Shown here: positions 24,490-32,372 of the stretch, piece after piece
How positions within the stretch are numbered: the first letter of the stretch is position 1
How the letters are laid out: the number at the start of each line of letters is the position of its first letter
Source of the DNA: a bacterium
GTDB taxonomy: Bacteria > Armatimonadota > Zipacnadia > Zipacnadales > Zipacnadaceae
DNA: 64,000 nucleotides
NCBI GenBank assembly: GCA_030603495.1
Contig: JAUVXR010000001.1
Span: 62,001-126,000, forward strand
Direction: 5' to 3'
The notes under the pieces: generated by a model
Told to the model about the DNA's origin: nothing
Seen by the model: the letters and a program-made list of their open reading frames with translations, nothing else
Database searches by the model: none
Position numbers and translations under genes: made by a program

Positions 24490-26133
24490 ATGTTCAATCT
24501 CGCAGTGCGTTCGGTGCTCACGCTGGTTGTCTTGTTTGGCATCCTGTTTGCGGTGCTGACTGCGGCATTGTATACCACGGGCGCGCCCATGTGGGTGGCG
24601 CTGGTAATCGTCCTGGCGTTCGCCGGCGTCCAGTACCTGATCAGCCCCTTTATCATCGAGTGGATCTACAAGATCCAGTGGCAGCCGCCTGAGCACGCTG
24701 ATCCCGGCATCGCCACGCTGATCCGCCAGGTCTGTCACGAGCGGGGTCTGCACGAGCCGAAATTCGGCGTCATCGAAGACGGCAACCCCAACGCCTTCAC
24801 CTTCGGGCACTACCCCGGCGACGCGCGGCTGGTCATCACGCGGGGCATCCTCGACCTGTGCGACGAGGAGGAGCGGCGGGCCGTGGTCGCGCACGAACTG
24901 GGCCACATCGTCCACTGGGACTTCGTGGTAATGACCGTTGCGGCGACGATTCCGCTGGTGCTCTATTACATCTTTCGCTTCGGGCTGTATAGTGGCAGAG
25001 GGCGCCGGGGCAAGAGTGGTGGGGCGGTGGTTGCGGTGGCGATTGCCGCGTTCGTGGCCTACATCGTCAGCCAGTATATCGTCATGTTCCTGTCGCGGGT
25101 GCGGGAATACTACGCCGACCAGTATTCGGGGCAGATCACCCGTAATCCTAATGCCCTGGCGACGGGGCTGGTCAAGATCGCCTACGGGCTGGCGCGCACC
25201 CCTATTGAGCAGGAAGACGAAAAGACCGGGAAGCTCCGCCCGGCGGCGGCAGTAGCCGGGGGGGCGAAGATGCTGGGGATATTCGACCGCGACTTCGGCG
25301 GCTCGTTGGCACTCGCCGCGGCCAGCACGCACGCCGCGACTGACGGCACTGATCTGCGGACGGTCAGCCGAGCTATGGCCTGGGACCTGTTCAACCCGTG
25401 GGCGACAATCTGCGAGCTTAACTCAACTCACCCCCTACCCGCGCGACGGCTGCGCGCGCTCCAGCGTCAGTCGGAGCAGATCGGTCAACGACCAGCCTAT
25501 GAGCTACCCGAGAAGGGCACCGAAAGCTACTGGGACGAGTTCTTTGTGGACCTGTTCATGAACTACCTGCCACTGCTGGGCCTACTGGGCGGGGTCGTCG
25601 CGGCGATCGTCCTGGGTGCGGGCGGACAGGTTGTGGCCGGCGTCGGCGCGGCCCTGTTGGGGCTGGGCCTGGGCCTGCTGGGCCGGACGCTGTTTGCGTA
25701 CCCCAAGCACGGATTCGCCCCCCGAGGAATCGCCGACCTGATCGCAGAGGTGAAGGCCTCGCGGATTCGCTCGGTGCCAGCCAGTATCGAAGGGCGCATC
25801 ATCGGCCGGGGGATCCCCGGACTATTCTGGAGCGAGGACCTCGTGCTGCAGGACAACAGCGGCTTTATTACGCTCGACTACCGCCAGCCGCTGGGCATGC
25901 TCCAACTATTGTTCGGGCTATTCCGCGCCGAGAGCTTCGTCGGGCAGCGGGTCCAGGTGGAAGGCTGGTACCGGCGCTACCCGCGACCGTACCTGGAGCT
26001 GTGGAAGCTGCACGCGCCCGACGGGACTACCCAGACCTCACACAACTGGGCCGTCACCTTCTGGGGCAGCCTGCTGCTGACCTTCATTGGGCTGCTGATC
26101 GCCGCCGGCGGCCTGCTAATGGCAGCAGTCTGA
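24490..26133 (+). CDS. Membrane-bound M48 family metalloprotease (HtpX-like) with C-terminal extension
   Basis: 547 residues. Two membrane segments (residues 5-25, 33-50) precede the M48 core with HExxH (VAHELGHIVHWDF, about residue 136) and further membrane helices. The third zinc ligand is probably the Glu in REYYADQYS. The C-terminal 200 residues add two more hydrophobic segments and a small beta domain (GRIIGRGIPGLFWSEDLVLQ...VEGWYRRYPRPYL), like proteins that fuse HtpX to a GIDE-like domain. It would degrade damaged membrane proteins. AGGAGGTG precedes ATG 24490. Confidence 0.85.
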   Translation: MFNLAVRSVLTLVVLFGILFAVLTAALYTTGAPMWVALVIVLAFAGVQYLISPFIIEWIYKIQWQPPEHADPGIATLIRQVCHERGLHEPKFGVIEDGNPNAFTFGHYPGDARLVITRGILDLCDEEERRAVVAHELGHIVHWDFVVMTVAATIPLVLYYIFRFGLYSGRGRRGKSGGAVVAVAIAAFVAYIVSQYIVMFLSRVREYYADQYSGQITRNPNALATGLVKIAYGLARTPIEQEDEKTGKLRPAAAVAGGAKMLGIFDRDFGGSLALAAASTHAATDGTDLRTVSRAMAWDLFNPWATICELNSTHPLPARRLRALQRQSEQIGQRPAYELPEKGTESYWDEFFVDLFMNYLPLLGLLGGVVAAIVLGAGGQVVAGVGAALLGLGLGLLGRTLFAYPKHGFAPRGIADLIAEVKASRIRSVPASIEGRIIGRGIPGLFWSEDLVLQDNSGFITLDYRQPLGMLQLLFGLFRAESFVGQRVQVEGWYRRYPRPYLELWKLHAPDGTTQTSHNWAVTFWGSLLLTFIGLLIAAGGLLMAAV

Positions 26134-26150
26134 GGCAAGGCATGAACGGA

Positions 26151-26212
26151 TTGCGGGGAAACCCCTTTCTGTAGAAAGTGGCTTTCCCCACACCCCTTCC
26201 GCAAAGACTTCT
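26151..26212 (+). repeat. Family B dyad repeat
   Basis: TTGCGGGGAAACCCCTTTC..GAAAGTGGCTTTCCCC then CACCCCTTCCGCAAAGACTT. It is almost identical to the copy between phage genes at 11306. Confidence 0.95.
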
Positions 26213-26221
26213 GAATTGGGC

Positions 26222-26250
26222 CACGGGCTTGCCCCGACAGCAAGCCCGTG
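26222..26250. repeat. Family D dyad repeat
   Basis: CACGGGCTTGC / GCAAGCCCGTG, 11-base perfect stem, loop 7, flanked by CCACC. With the repeat before it, it fills the 225-base gap. Confidence 0.8.
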
Positions 26251-26358
26251 CCACCAAGTGATTCCCCTCGTCCCCATCTGCACCCCGTGCAGGAACCCAC
26301 TGAGTTATGCAGAATATACCAGAGGATAGTGCAAAGGTCGGCAAGGAGCGGTGCCGGG

Positions 26359-26730
26359 ATGCGACGGAACGCAGCACTAATCGGATTGGTCGTGACGCTG
26401 GTGACGGGGATTGCGCTGGCCGATATGCTGGTTGGGGTCTACGTCAACGGGAAGAAGCAGGAGTTCAAGCCGGCAGCACGGGTGCGGGGAGGGAAGAGCT
26501 ACGCGCCGCTGCGCGCGGCATGTGAAGCGGTCGGCGCGGAAGTAAAATGGCAGGAAGAACAGCAGTTAGCAACAGTCTGCAAGGGACTGCGGTGCGTGCT
26601 GATTCGCAAGGAGCAGGGGATCATCGTCGAGGGGCGGCTGCTGATCCCGCTGCGGCTGATGGCCGAGGCGCTGGACGCGCAGGTGAGCTGGGACAGCGAG
26701 CACAAAGCGGTGAGGATAGTAACGAAGTAG
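26359..26730 (+). CDS. Exported stalk-domain protein (copper amine oxidase N-terminal-like)
   Basis: 123 residues. A signal peptide (ALIGLVVTLVTGIALA) is followed by one stalk domain: VGVYVNGKKQEFKP, YAPLRAACEAVGAEVKW, then IVEGRLLIPLRLMAEALDAQVSW. Such domains occur in cell-surface and periplasmic proteins of some diderms and Firmicutes and probably bind envelope partners. AAGGAG precedes ATG 26359; the longer open frame from 26248 has no signal at its N-terminus. Confidence 0.75.
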   Translation: MRRNAALIGLVVTLVTGIALADMLVGVYVNGKKQEFKPAARVRGGKSYAPLRAACEAVGAEVKWQEEQQLATVCKGLRCVLIRKEQGIIVEGRLLIPLRLMAEALDAQVSWDSEHKAVRIVTK

Positions 26731-26752
26731 TGGTTAGTGGATAGTAGCGACC

Positions 26753-26774
26753 GGTGAGACGCCTGTCGCACCGA
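26753..26774 (+). repeat. Family A dyad repeat, fragment
   Basis: GGTGAGACGCCTGTCGCACCGA retains the second half of the family A unit and overlaps the first codons of the next gene. Confidence 0.6.
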
Positions 26775-27701
26775 GCAAGGGCGGCGGAGAGATTGGCTGA
26801 GACGGTATTTACCAGGCAATTCAAGCGAAAAGTACGGGCGCTGGCGGGGCTGGCGCTGCTTGCCGCCGGTACTGTCCCCTTCGCAGCCGGTCTGATCGCA
26901 ATCACTTGGCTGCTGGCCAGCGCGACTGGAGTGGCGGCTGCTGTCGTCAGCGCGGTTGCCTTCGGGCTGGGGATAGTGCTGCCGTGGCTGGCGCAGAACC
27001 GCCTGGCACTGCTGGGTAACTACGAGCTGCGGCAGCGACTGGCCGAAAAGCTCACGGCCTCAGGCCATCCGCCCGAGGGGAGGCAATTCGTGGGCTTCTC
27101 GCCCGGCGATACGCTGCGGTTGTGGCAGGGCGAGACGGATCGGGACGTGGGCTTTCTAGAGTTGACTGACGCAGGGCTGATCTATCGAGGGGATGCGTTC
27201 GCCTGGAGCCTACGGCGCGAGAGCACTGATTCACTGGAACTGTTAGAGAGGCCCGGGGTGCCGCAGCGCGTCGTGGTAGCCTGGCATACGCCGGGCCAGC
27301 CGCGCCGGCACTTCAGCCTGGGCTCACGGGAGGCCAGGACGCTGAAGGGCTCAAATCGAGCCACCGTAGCCCTGTTCAGGCGACTGGAGCAGTGGTATGG
27401 GCAGCCGGCAGCGGAAGGCGAACTACCGGCGCTGGGTTGGCCACCAACCAGCGTCGCAGACAGTCTACCGCTGGAGAAGCTGCCCGCCGGCTCGTGCTTG
27501 AGCGTACTGGCCATCGTGGTGATGACAGTGCTGGCCGTGTGGTATGTGGCACAGCGCTCAGTAGCCCAAGGCCTGTACTACCACGGGGTTCTGTGGGCGG
27601 GACTAATCACAGTTACTGCCATGATTCTGGCTTCGTACTTCCTGAGCTACCTGCAAAGCTCGGAAGCGCGGCAATCGCCTACTACGGGGACCCAAATATG
27701 A
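26754..27701 (+). CDS. Membrane protein with PH-like domain, unknown
   Basis: 315 residues from GTG 26754 (TTG 26794 is a plausible later start, since the first codons overlap a family A repeat). It has two N-terminal membrane segments (LAGLALLAAGTVPFAAGLIAI, VVSAVAFGLGIVLPWLA), a cytoplasmic beta-rich region resembling bacterial PH domains (VGFLELTDAGLIYRGDAFAW), and two C-terminal segments. It overlaps the next gene by ATGA, so the two form an operon. Function unknown. Confidence 0.55.
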   Translation: MRRLSHRARAAERLAETVFTRQFKRKVRALAGLALLAAGTVPFAAGLIAITWLLASATGVAAAVVSAVAFGLGIVLPWLAQNRLALLGNYELRQRLAEKLTASGHPPEGRQFVGFSPGDTLRLWQGETDRDVGFLELTDAGLIYRGDAFAWSLRRESTDSLELLERPGVPQRVVVAWHTPGQPRRHFSLGSREARTLKGSNRATVALFRRLEQWYGQPAAEGELPALGWPPTSVADSLPLEKLPAGSCLSVLAIVVMTVLAVWYVAQRSVAQGLYYHGVLWAGLITVTAMILASYFLSYLQSSEARQSPTTGTQI

Positions 27702-28447
27702 CAAGTGGACGGACGCACATGCTGTTTTGCATGGTTGTGTTCATTGTGTTTGTGCCAGGTGTGACAACCGGCTGTAAGGGCCGGCTGATTAGCAAAGGCG
27801 AGGAGATCAAGCTCGGGCAGGATGCCGGTGACGACTTCGAGCGGAAGTACGGCCGGGAAACGGACCCGCGCCTCACTACTCTAGTCAGCACCATCGGCGC
27901 GGATATCGAGCGGGCCGCGGAGCCTCCGGACTATCCCTACGACTATCGGATGCTGGCGGATGACACCACCAATGCCGTGGCCTTCCCCGGCGGGCGCATC
28001 TATATCTTCCGGGGGATGATTGGGGCACTGAACTCGAACCGCGACAAGATCGCCTGGGTCCTGGCGCACGAAACAACACATGTAGCCCGGCAGCATGCAG
28101 TGCGCCGTATTGAGCGCCAACTCGGCTACGAAGCGATCATCGCGCTGATACTCGGCAGGAAAGACTCGGCGCGGATCGCCTCGGCCGTCGCGGGGCTGGT
28201 GCTCCTGGACTACGGGCGCGATAATGAGTACGAGGCCGACCGTATGGGGATGCTCCACGCCCACAACGCGGGCTACGATCCGACTGTGGCAGTGGCGGTG
28301 TTGCAGACGTTCCAGGAGATCCAGGCGCGCGAACCCAACGACTTCGAGATAATGTTCGCCACTCATCCGGGCAACCAGGACCGCATCAACCACGCTAAGG
28401 GCTATATCGGGCAGATGGGCTGGCGGGGGGCGTATTACGCTCCATAG
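27698..28447 (+). CDS. M48 family metalloprotease, lipoprotein
   Basis: 249 residues. A lipoprotein signal ends in VTTGC (lipobox). The catalytic HExxH lies in VLAHETTHVARQHAV, followed by the downstream zinc Glu in NEYEADRMG. It resembles periplasmic LoiP/YcaL-type M48 proteases that clean up misfolded outer-membrane proteins. ATG 27698 overlaps the previous stop (ATGA). The longer frame from 27392 lies inside the upstream gene. Confidence 0.85.
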   Translation: MTSGRTHMLFCMVVFIVFVPGVTTGCKGRLISKGEEIKLGQDAGDDFERKYGRETDPRLTTLVSTIGADIERAAEPPDYPYDYRMLADDTTNAVAFPGGRIYIFRGMIGALNSNRDKIAWVLAHETTHVARQHAVRRIERQLGYEAIIALILGRKDSARIASAVAGLVLLDYGRDNEYEADRMGMLHAHNAGYDPTVAVAVLQTFQEIQAREPNDFEIMFATHPGNQDRINHAKGYIGQMGWRGAYYAP

Positions 28448-28498
28448 ACGGGCAAGCTCAACCTGGGGCCCATCTATCGCAGGCAAGGGAAGAACAGC

Positions 28499-28535
28499 GG
28501 CCTCACCCCTGACCCCTCTCTGCGCAGGAAAGAGG
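28499..28535. repeat. CCTCACCCCT..CCTCTC-type dyad repeat
   Basis: CCTCACCCCTGACCCCTCTC with AGGAAAGAGG behind it. Related to the stretch at 10187 in the phage cluster. It lies 24 bases before the next gene. Confidence 0.45.
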
Positions 28536-28558
28536 CACACACAGGCACACTGCAGTGG

Positions 28559-29815
28559 ATGGACAACCAATACACCATACTACAACTTATCCCACGCGGT
28601 GACCCCGATGCTCTTGACCAGACGACCGCGTTGCTCGAGGGTCTCGATGCCAGCCGGTGGCGGCTGCTTGTAACTGGCATGCTCTCCCCCCGGCTGCGGG
28701 AACGACTAGAGGCGCGCCAGATTACCTGGGTCAACGTGGCTATCCCCGTAGGCCGCCCATCACGCCAAGACCGGGCAGCGGAGGCCCAGTTGCACCGGCT
28801 TATCTCCACGCGAGATGTTGACCTGGTTCACTGCCACGGCCTCGCGGCCACCGCTATCGCCGTGCGGACCCATTATCCGACTCGCCCTCGCCCGCCTCGG
28901 CCGGTTGTTGCCACTCTCCACGCGACCGCTCTAAGCACACTTGAACAAGCCTCCCAGCGTTGGAGCCGGCGGCTGGGGCTACGCCGACTGCTGAAGCGGT
29001 GCACTGCGGTGATCGTCTCGTCGCAACACGACCGCGAACTGCTCCAGAGGCTGGCCCCACACACAGGTAGAAGGACCCACGTGATCTACCCCAGCCTGGA
29101 GCGATCCCTCAGCCGCCCGTACGAAGCCGGGGTCAAACGCCGGCAGGTGGGCCTGCACCGGGATGCGGCGATAGTGGGGCTGGTCAGCCGCTTGGAGCCC
29201 GGTCACGGCGTTGAAGAATTCCTGCAAGCGGCCGCATTGGTTAACGCTGATCTACCCAATGTGGAGTTTGTGGTAATGGGAGAGGGCTCGGGGCGTGCCG
29301 TTCTGCAGGAGCTGTCCCACGAACTCGGGCTGGGTGGAGCCTGCGTTTTCCTGGGCGAGCGCCGCGACGCCCGGCAGATCGTGGAGGCTCTGAATGTAGT
29401 GGTACTGCTCAGCGATGCCGATAGAGCGCCCCTGCGCGGACTCCAGGCGCTGGCCGTCGGGCTGCCAGTGATAGCTGCCGAGACCAGCGCGCTCGCTGAT
29501 ATTTTCAGTGATCTGCCCGGAGCTTACTTGGCTGACGTAACCGACGTCACGCAGCTTGCCGCTGCGATCCGACGCCACCTTCTGGCGCCGCCAGAGATGG
29601 GCGATGCGGAGATCATCGTCGAGGGCCAGCGCAGTATCACCTACCGGGACTTCCTCGTTTCGACAGTGGAGTATGACCTCGAAGAGCCGTGGTCAAGCGC
29701 CGCCGGGGCGGAGCAAGACGATTCAGCGATCAGCCGGGCTGTACGGCAGCGCTATGGGCCTGAGCGGATGATCAGCGAGATTGAGTCGGTCTACTACCAA
29801 GTACTCGAAGAATAG
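28559..29815 (+). CDS. Glycosyltransferase family 4
   Basis: 418 residues. The N-terminal Rossmann domain (YTILQLIPRGDPDALDQTT; VDLVHCHGLAATAI) and C-terminal donor domain (IVGLVSRLEPGHGVEEFLQA, VEFVVMGEGSGRAVLQEL, VGLPVIAAETSALADI) are those of GT4 enzymes. The EX7E pair is weakly conserved (DRAPLRGLQALAVG in its place), so activity should not be assumed. It ends with a 60-residue tail of unknown role. A polysaccharide or LPS glycosylation role is likely. Confidence 0.8.
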   Translation: MDNQYTILQLIPRGDPDALDQTTALLEGLDASRWRLLVTGMLSPRLRERLEARQITWVNVAIPVGRPSRQDRAAEAQLHRLISTRDVDLVHCHGLAATAIAVRTHYPTRPRPPRPVVATLHATALSTLEQASQRWSRRLGLRRLLKRCTAVIVSSQHDRELLQRLAPHTGRRTHVIYPSLERSLSRPYEAGVKRRQVGLHRDAAIVGLVSRLEPGHGVEEFLQAAALVNADLPNVEFVVMGEGSGRAVLQELSHELGLGGACVFLGERRDARQIVEALNVVVLLSDADRAPLRGLQALAVGLPVIAAETSALADIFSDLPGAYLADVTDVTQLAAAIRRHLLAPPEMGDAEIIVEGQRSITYRDFLVSTVEYDLEEPWSSAAGAEQDDSAISRAVRQRYGPERMISEIESVYYQVLEE

Positions 29816-29875
29816 AGCGCCTCCGCCAGATTGCAGAAAGAGCTGCAGTGCAAGCTTACAGGAGAAGAACTGCCA

Positions 29876-29903
29876 GTCGCGACAGGAATGTCGCTCCTAC
29901 CGA
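29876..29903 (-). repeat. Family C dyad repeat that supplies the mutM stop codon
   Basis: GTCGCGACAGGAATGTCGC then TCCTACCGA. Read on the minus strand, its GTAGGAGCGACATTCC arm provides the TAG at which mutM terminates. Confidence 0.8.
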
Positions 29904-30736
29904 GGTACTGGCTGGCATCGCGGGCAGTAGTAGGTACTGCGGCCGGCGTGGGTGGTGCGGACGATTGTATCCCGGCAGTTGCGCCGGCGGCAACGCTTCC
30001 CCTCACGGCCGTAGACGCGCAAACGCTTCTGGAATGCCCCCGGCACCCCCCGCCCGGTAACATAGTCAGAGACCGTAGTTCCCCGCCACTTTATCGCCTC
30101 GTCCAACACCCGGCGGATCGCCCGCAGCAGCTTCCGCACGGCCTTGGGGTCGAGCGAGTTCGCTAGCGCATCGGGGTGGATACGGCAGCGGTGGAGGATT
30201 TCGCTCGCATAGATGTTGCCGAGGCCGGCGATGTGCGTCTGGTCGAGCAGCCACTGCTTGAGCGCAATCGAATGCGGCCGGAGCATCTCCCCCACTACCT
30301 GCTCGTCCACCTCATCACTGAGCGCATCCATTCCCATCTTCTGAAGCATCTTCGCCTCAGTGAGACGGTTGGAATCAGCAATCTCCAGCCGGCCCAGGCG
30401 GCGGGGATTGACGAATAGCAGCCGCTGCCCGTTACTGAGGTGAAAGACGGCACGGGTGTGGTCCGGTAGGGTCTGATCGGCAGGCACGGGATAGAGCCGG
30501 CCGGTCATGCGTAGGTGCACCAGCAGGCAGACCCCGCCGGAAAGCTCGATGATCAGCACCTTTCCCCAGCGGCGTATGTCGAGGATCTGGCGGCCAGACA
30601 GGCGCCTCGCGAACTGCCGGGGCGTCACGCCCACCAGCACCATCTCGTCACGAGCCTGCACCGAGTCAATGGTCAGGCCGACGATGGTCTCGTTCAGATC
30701 GCGGCGGATGACTTCTACTTCGGGTAGCTCGGGCAT
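29897..30736 (-). CDS. mutM: Formamidopyrimidine-DNA glycosylase (Fpg)
   Basis: 279 residues. N-terminal PELPEVEVIRRDL gives catalytic P2 and E3. Lys in RRWGKVLI and the helix-two-turn-helix (LLDQTHIAGLGNIYASEILH) are standard. It removes 8-oxoguanine and other oxidised purines. The C-terminal zinc finger has C-x4-C (CRRRNC) then CPRC, where the usual pattern is C-x2-C...C-x2-C; the first knuckle is thus 2 residues longer. The last codons and stop come from a family C repeat. Confidence 0.95.
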   Translation of the reverse strand: MPELPEVEVIRRDLNETIVGLTIDSVQARDEMVLVGVTPRQFARRLSGRQILDIRRWGKVLIIELSGGVCLLVHLRMTGRLYPVPADQTLPDHTRAVFHLSNGQRLLFVNPRRLGRLEIADSNRLTEAKMLQKMGMDALSDEVDEQVVGEMLRPHSIALKQWLLDQTHIAGLGNIYASEILHRCRIHPDALANSLDPKAVRKLLRAIRRVLDEAIKWRGTTVSDYVTGRGVPGAFQKRLRVYGREGKRCRRRNCRDTIVRTTHAGRSTYYCPRCQPVPR

Positions 30737-30766
30737 TGGCTACCTCATAAGATTTGCCAACGGCTC

Positions 30767-30862
30767 TCGCGGGGCACCCGCTTTTTAGGCAAAAAAAGCC
30801 GGTTTTCCAAACCCCTCCGGCCTTCGCTAAAGCTACGGCAGACAAGCCGGCAAAAACTTTAG
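30767..30862 (+). repeat. Family B dyad repeat carrying a nested 30-base insert
   Basis: TCGCGGGGCACCCGCTTTTT..AAAAAAAGCCGGTTTTCC then CCCCTCCGG. The normal continuation CAAAAACTTTAG resumes only at 30851. The 30 bases between (30821-30850, CCTTCGCTAAAGCTACGGCA then GACAAGCCGG) are absent from other copies and are flanked by CCGG on both sides. Confidence 0.9.
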
Positions 30863-30882
30863 AATTGGACAGGGCTATCACC

Positions 30883-30975
30883 CTACTCAGCCTCCTGCGT
30901 GGGCAGATACTCGGCCCGCACAATCTGCTCGCGGTAGCCGCGAACGCCGGTTATCTTGTCGAGGAAGGATTTGGT
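30883..30975 (-). pseudogene. Possible 3' remnant of a helicase-type gene
   Basis: On the minus strand 30 codons end in TAG and read TKSFLDKITGVRGYREQIVR then AEYLPTQEAE. The YREQIV-x-x-EYLP-x-x-EA ending resembles the C-termini of some large DEAD-box helicases (YR-x-QIVH-x-E-x-IPAREA). An in-frame TAA directly precedes it and there is no start. Family B repeats flank it on both sides, suggesting that most of the gene was deleted. The family match is from memory and short. Confidence 0.3.
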
Positions 30976-31011
30976 TTACATTAGCAATAAAGGCTAAGGG
31001 AATGGAAGACG

Positions 31012-31117
31012 GCTTGCGGAAAACCCGCTTTTTGAAAAAAGCCGGTTTTCCGTACCTTTCCGGCAAAAACTTTCAAATTAGTAAGGCAGCCGACAGGCGG
31101 GACGCCTATCGTACCGA
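31012..31117 (+). repeat. Family B repeat followed by a partial family A repeat
   Basis: 31012-31076 is a family B copy (GGCTTGCGGAAAACCCGCTT..AAAAAAGCCGGTTTTCC); 31091-31117 is the second half of a family A unit (CGACAGGCGGGACGCCTATC). With the repeat at 30767 they fill the 380-base gap between mutM and the next gene. Confidence 0.9.
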
Positions 31118-31118
31118 A

Positions 31119-31397
31119 CTAGCGATCTTCCGTGTCCGACTCGTCCGGTGACATGAACGGCATCGGCTGGCCGCCGGTTTGGGGCTGCTCCTGGAGGTCG
31201 CGCATCTGGCGGCTGTACTTCAGCCCGGCGCGGACACGCGCCAGCCGGCGGATGAAGATGATAACTACCAGCACTCCCGCCACACCGTAGAACAGGTAGC
31301 GGACGTGCAGCGGTATCGCCTCCAGCAACAACATCGGCCAGAAGGCGACGATGATGCCGATCATTATGATCGCTTCTATCAGTTCCTCGCGGCTCAT
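31119..31397 (-). CDS. Small two-helix membrane protein, unknown
   Basis: 92 residues: two membrane segments (AIIMIGIIVAFWPMLLL, LFYGVAGVLVVIIFI) and a hydrophilic C-terminus (DRL-rich, PMPFMSPDESDTEDR). It lies 3 bases after the stop of the preceding gene (leftward operon). Not recognised. Confidence 0.55.
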   Translation of the reverse strand: MSREELIEAIIMIGIIVAFWPMLLLEAIPLHVRYLFYGVAGVLVVIIFIRRLARVRAGLKYSRQMRDLQEQPQTGGQPMPFMSPDESDTEDR

Positions 31398-31400
31398 CGG

Positions 31401-32372
31401 CTAGGTTCCCCCGCTGGGCTCCAGTTGGCGCAGGCAGTGCAGTGCTTCGTAGATGCTGAGGCGCAGGGCATCGTCGAGGGGCAGCTCGTCAAGCGGTCCG
31501 GGGGCGGTGGCCAGCTCCGAGTCGGCCTCCTGCGAGGGGGAGGTGAGGTCCTCGGCCATCTCGCGGGTCTGTTCCGAGCCGTGCGTACACCGGAACTCGA
31601 CTAGAGAGCGGTGGAGGTCGTCGGCATCGCTGCGGTGCGCTTCGATGGCGGGGCGGTTGACCTGAAGCTCACGTCCGCGCAGCCGCTCCAGCCAAGTGGG
31701 GCGAGACAGCTCGCGCATGTAGCCGGCGGCAACCAGTGCTTCTTCGACATACTTGCACAGGTCGCCGTAGACGCCCTGGCGCTTCCAGAAGCCGATCTCA
31801 GCACGGGCGACCTTGAGCACCTGCTCGAGCAGCTCATCCAGGCCGACCCAAAGCTGCTGCTCATCCTCCTCGGCAGCCCCGAGGCCGCGCCGCTGATAGA
31901 TGACAGTGAAGGCCACGTTCAGGCAGTCAAGCAGCGGCGAGGAACTCAGCGCGTCGGCGCGGCGCATCTCCAGCTCCCAGCTCTTCTGGGGGAACGGCTG
32001 CATCATCGAGGGCGCCCGCTCGACCAGGCGGAACTCCAGCCGGCTGCCCTGGTACTGGTCCACCAGGATAGCGTAGACGAGGCGGCCGGCCTCGTCGCAC
32101 AAGTCTATGGACTCCTGAGTCAGTGGCGCGGTGCCGGTCCTGCCGGGCGCGGCCACAGCATCGTCACAGGTGCCCACGAAGCGCTCCGGGAAGAGGAAGA
32201 CCAGCGCATCGGGGCCAAGAGCGCCGCCCGGGACGGCTTCAGGCATCGCTGGCTCCTCAGCGGGCTGCCCCGCCAGCGGAGCCCTCTGGATCACCGACCG
32301 CCCGAAGCGCTGCCCGTACCAGAGTAGTAACACGCCGACTGTCGCCAGTACTATCCCAATTGCAATGGCCAT
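31401..32372 (-). CDS. Membrane-anchored protein, unknown
   Basis: 323 residues with one N-terminal membrane anchor (AIGIVLATVGVLLLWYG). The rest is soluble and largely helical, with DLCDEAGRLVYAILVDQ and LLDCLNVAFTVIYQ in the middle and an acidic, Pro-poor tail (DLTSPSQEADSELATAP). It starts 1 base after folE2 ends and is co-transcribed with it. No known domain was recognised. Confidence 0.55.
   Translation of the reverse strand: MAIAIGIVLATVGVLLLWYGQRFGRSVIQRAPLAGQPAEEPAMPEAVPGGALGPDALVFLFPERFVGTCDDAVAAPGRTGTAPLTQESIDLCDEAGRLVYAILVDQYQGSRLEFRLVERAPSMMQPFPQKSWELEMRRADALSSSPLLDCLNVAFTVIYQRRGLGAAEEDEQQLWVGLDELLEQVLKVARAEIGFWKRQGVYGDLCKYVEEALVAAGYMRELSRPTWLERLRGRELQVNRPAIEAHRSDADDLHRSLVEFRCTHGSEQTREMAEDLTSPSQEADSELATAPGPLDELPLDDALRLSIYEALHCLRQLEPSGGT

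Noticed and set aside
30754-30984. + strand frame reading through the family B copy and its insert
   Set aside because: Most of it is repeat; it has no Shine-Dalgarno and no family resemblance.
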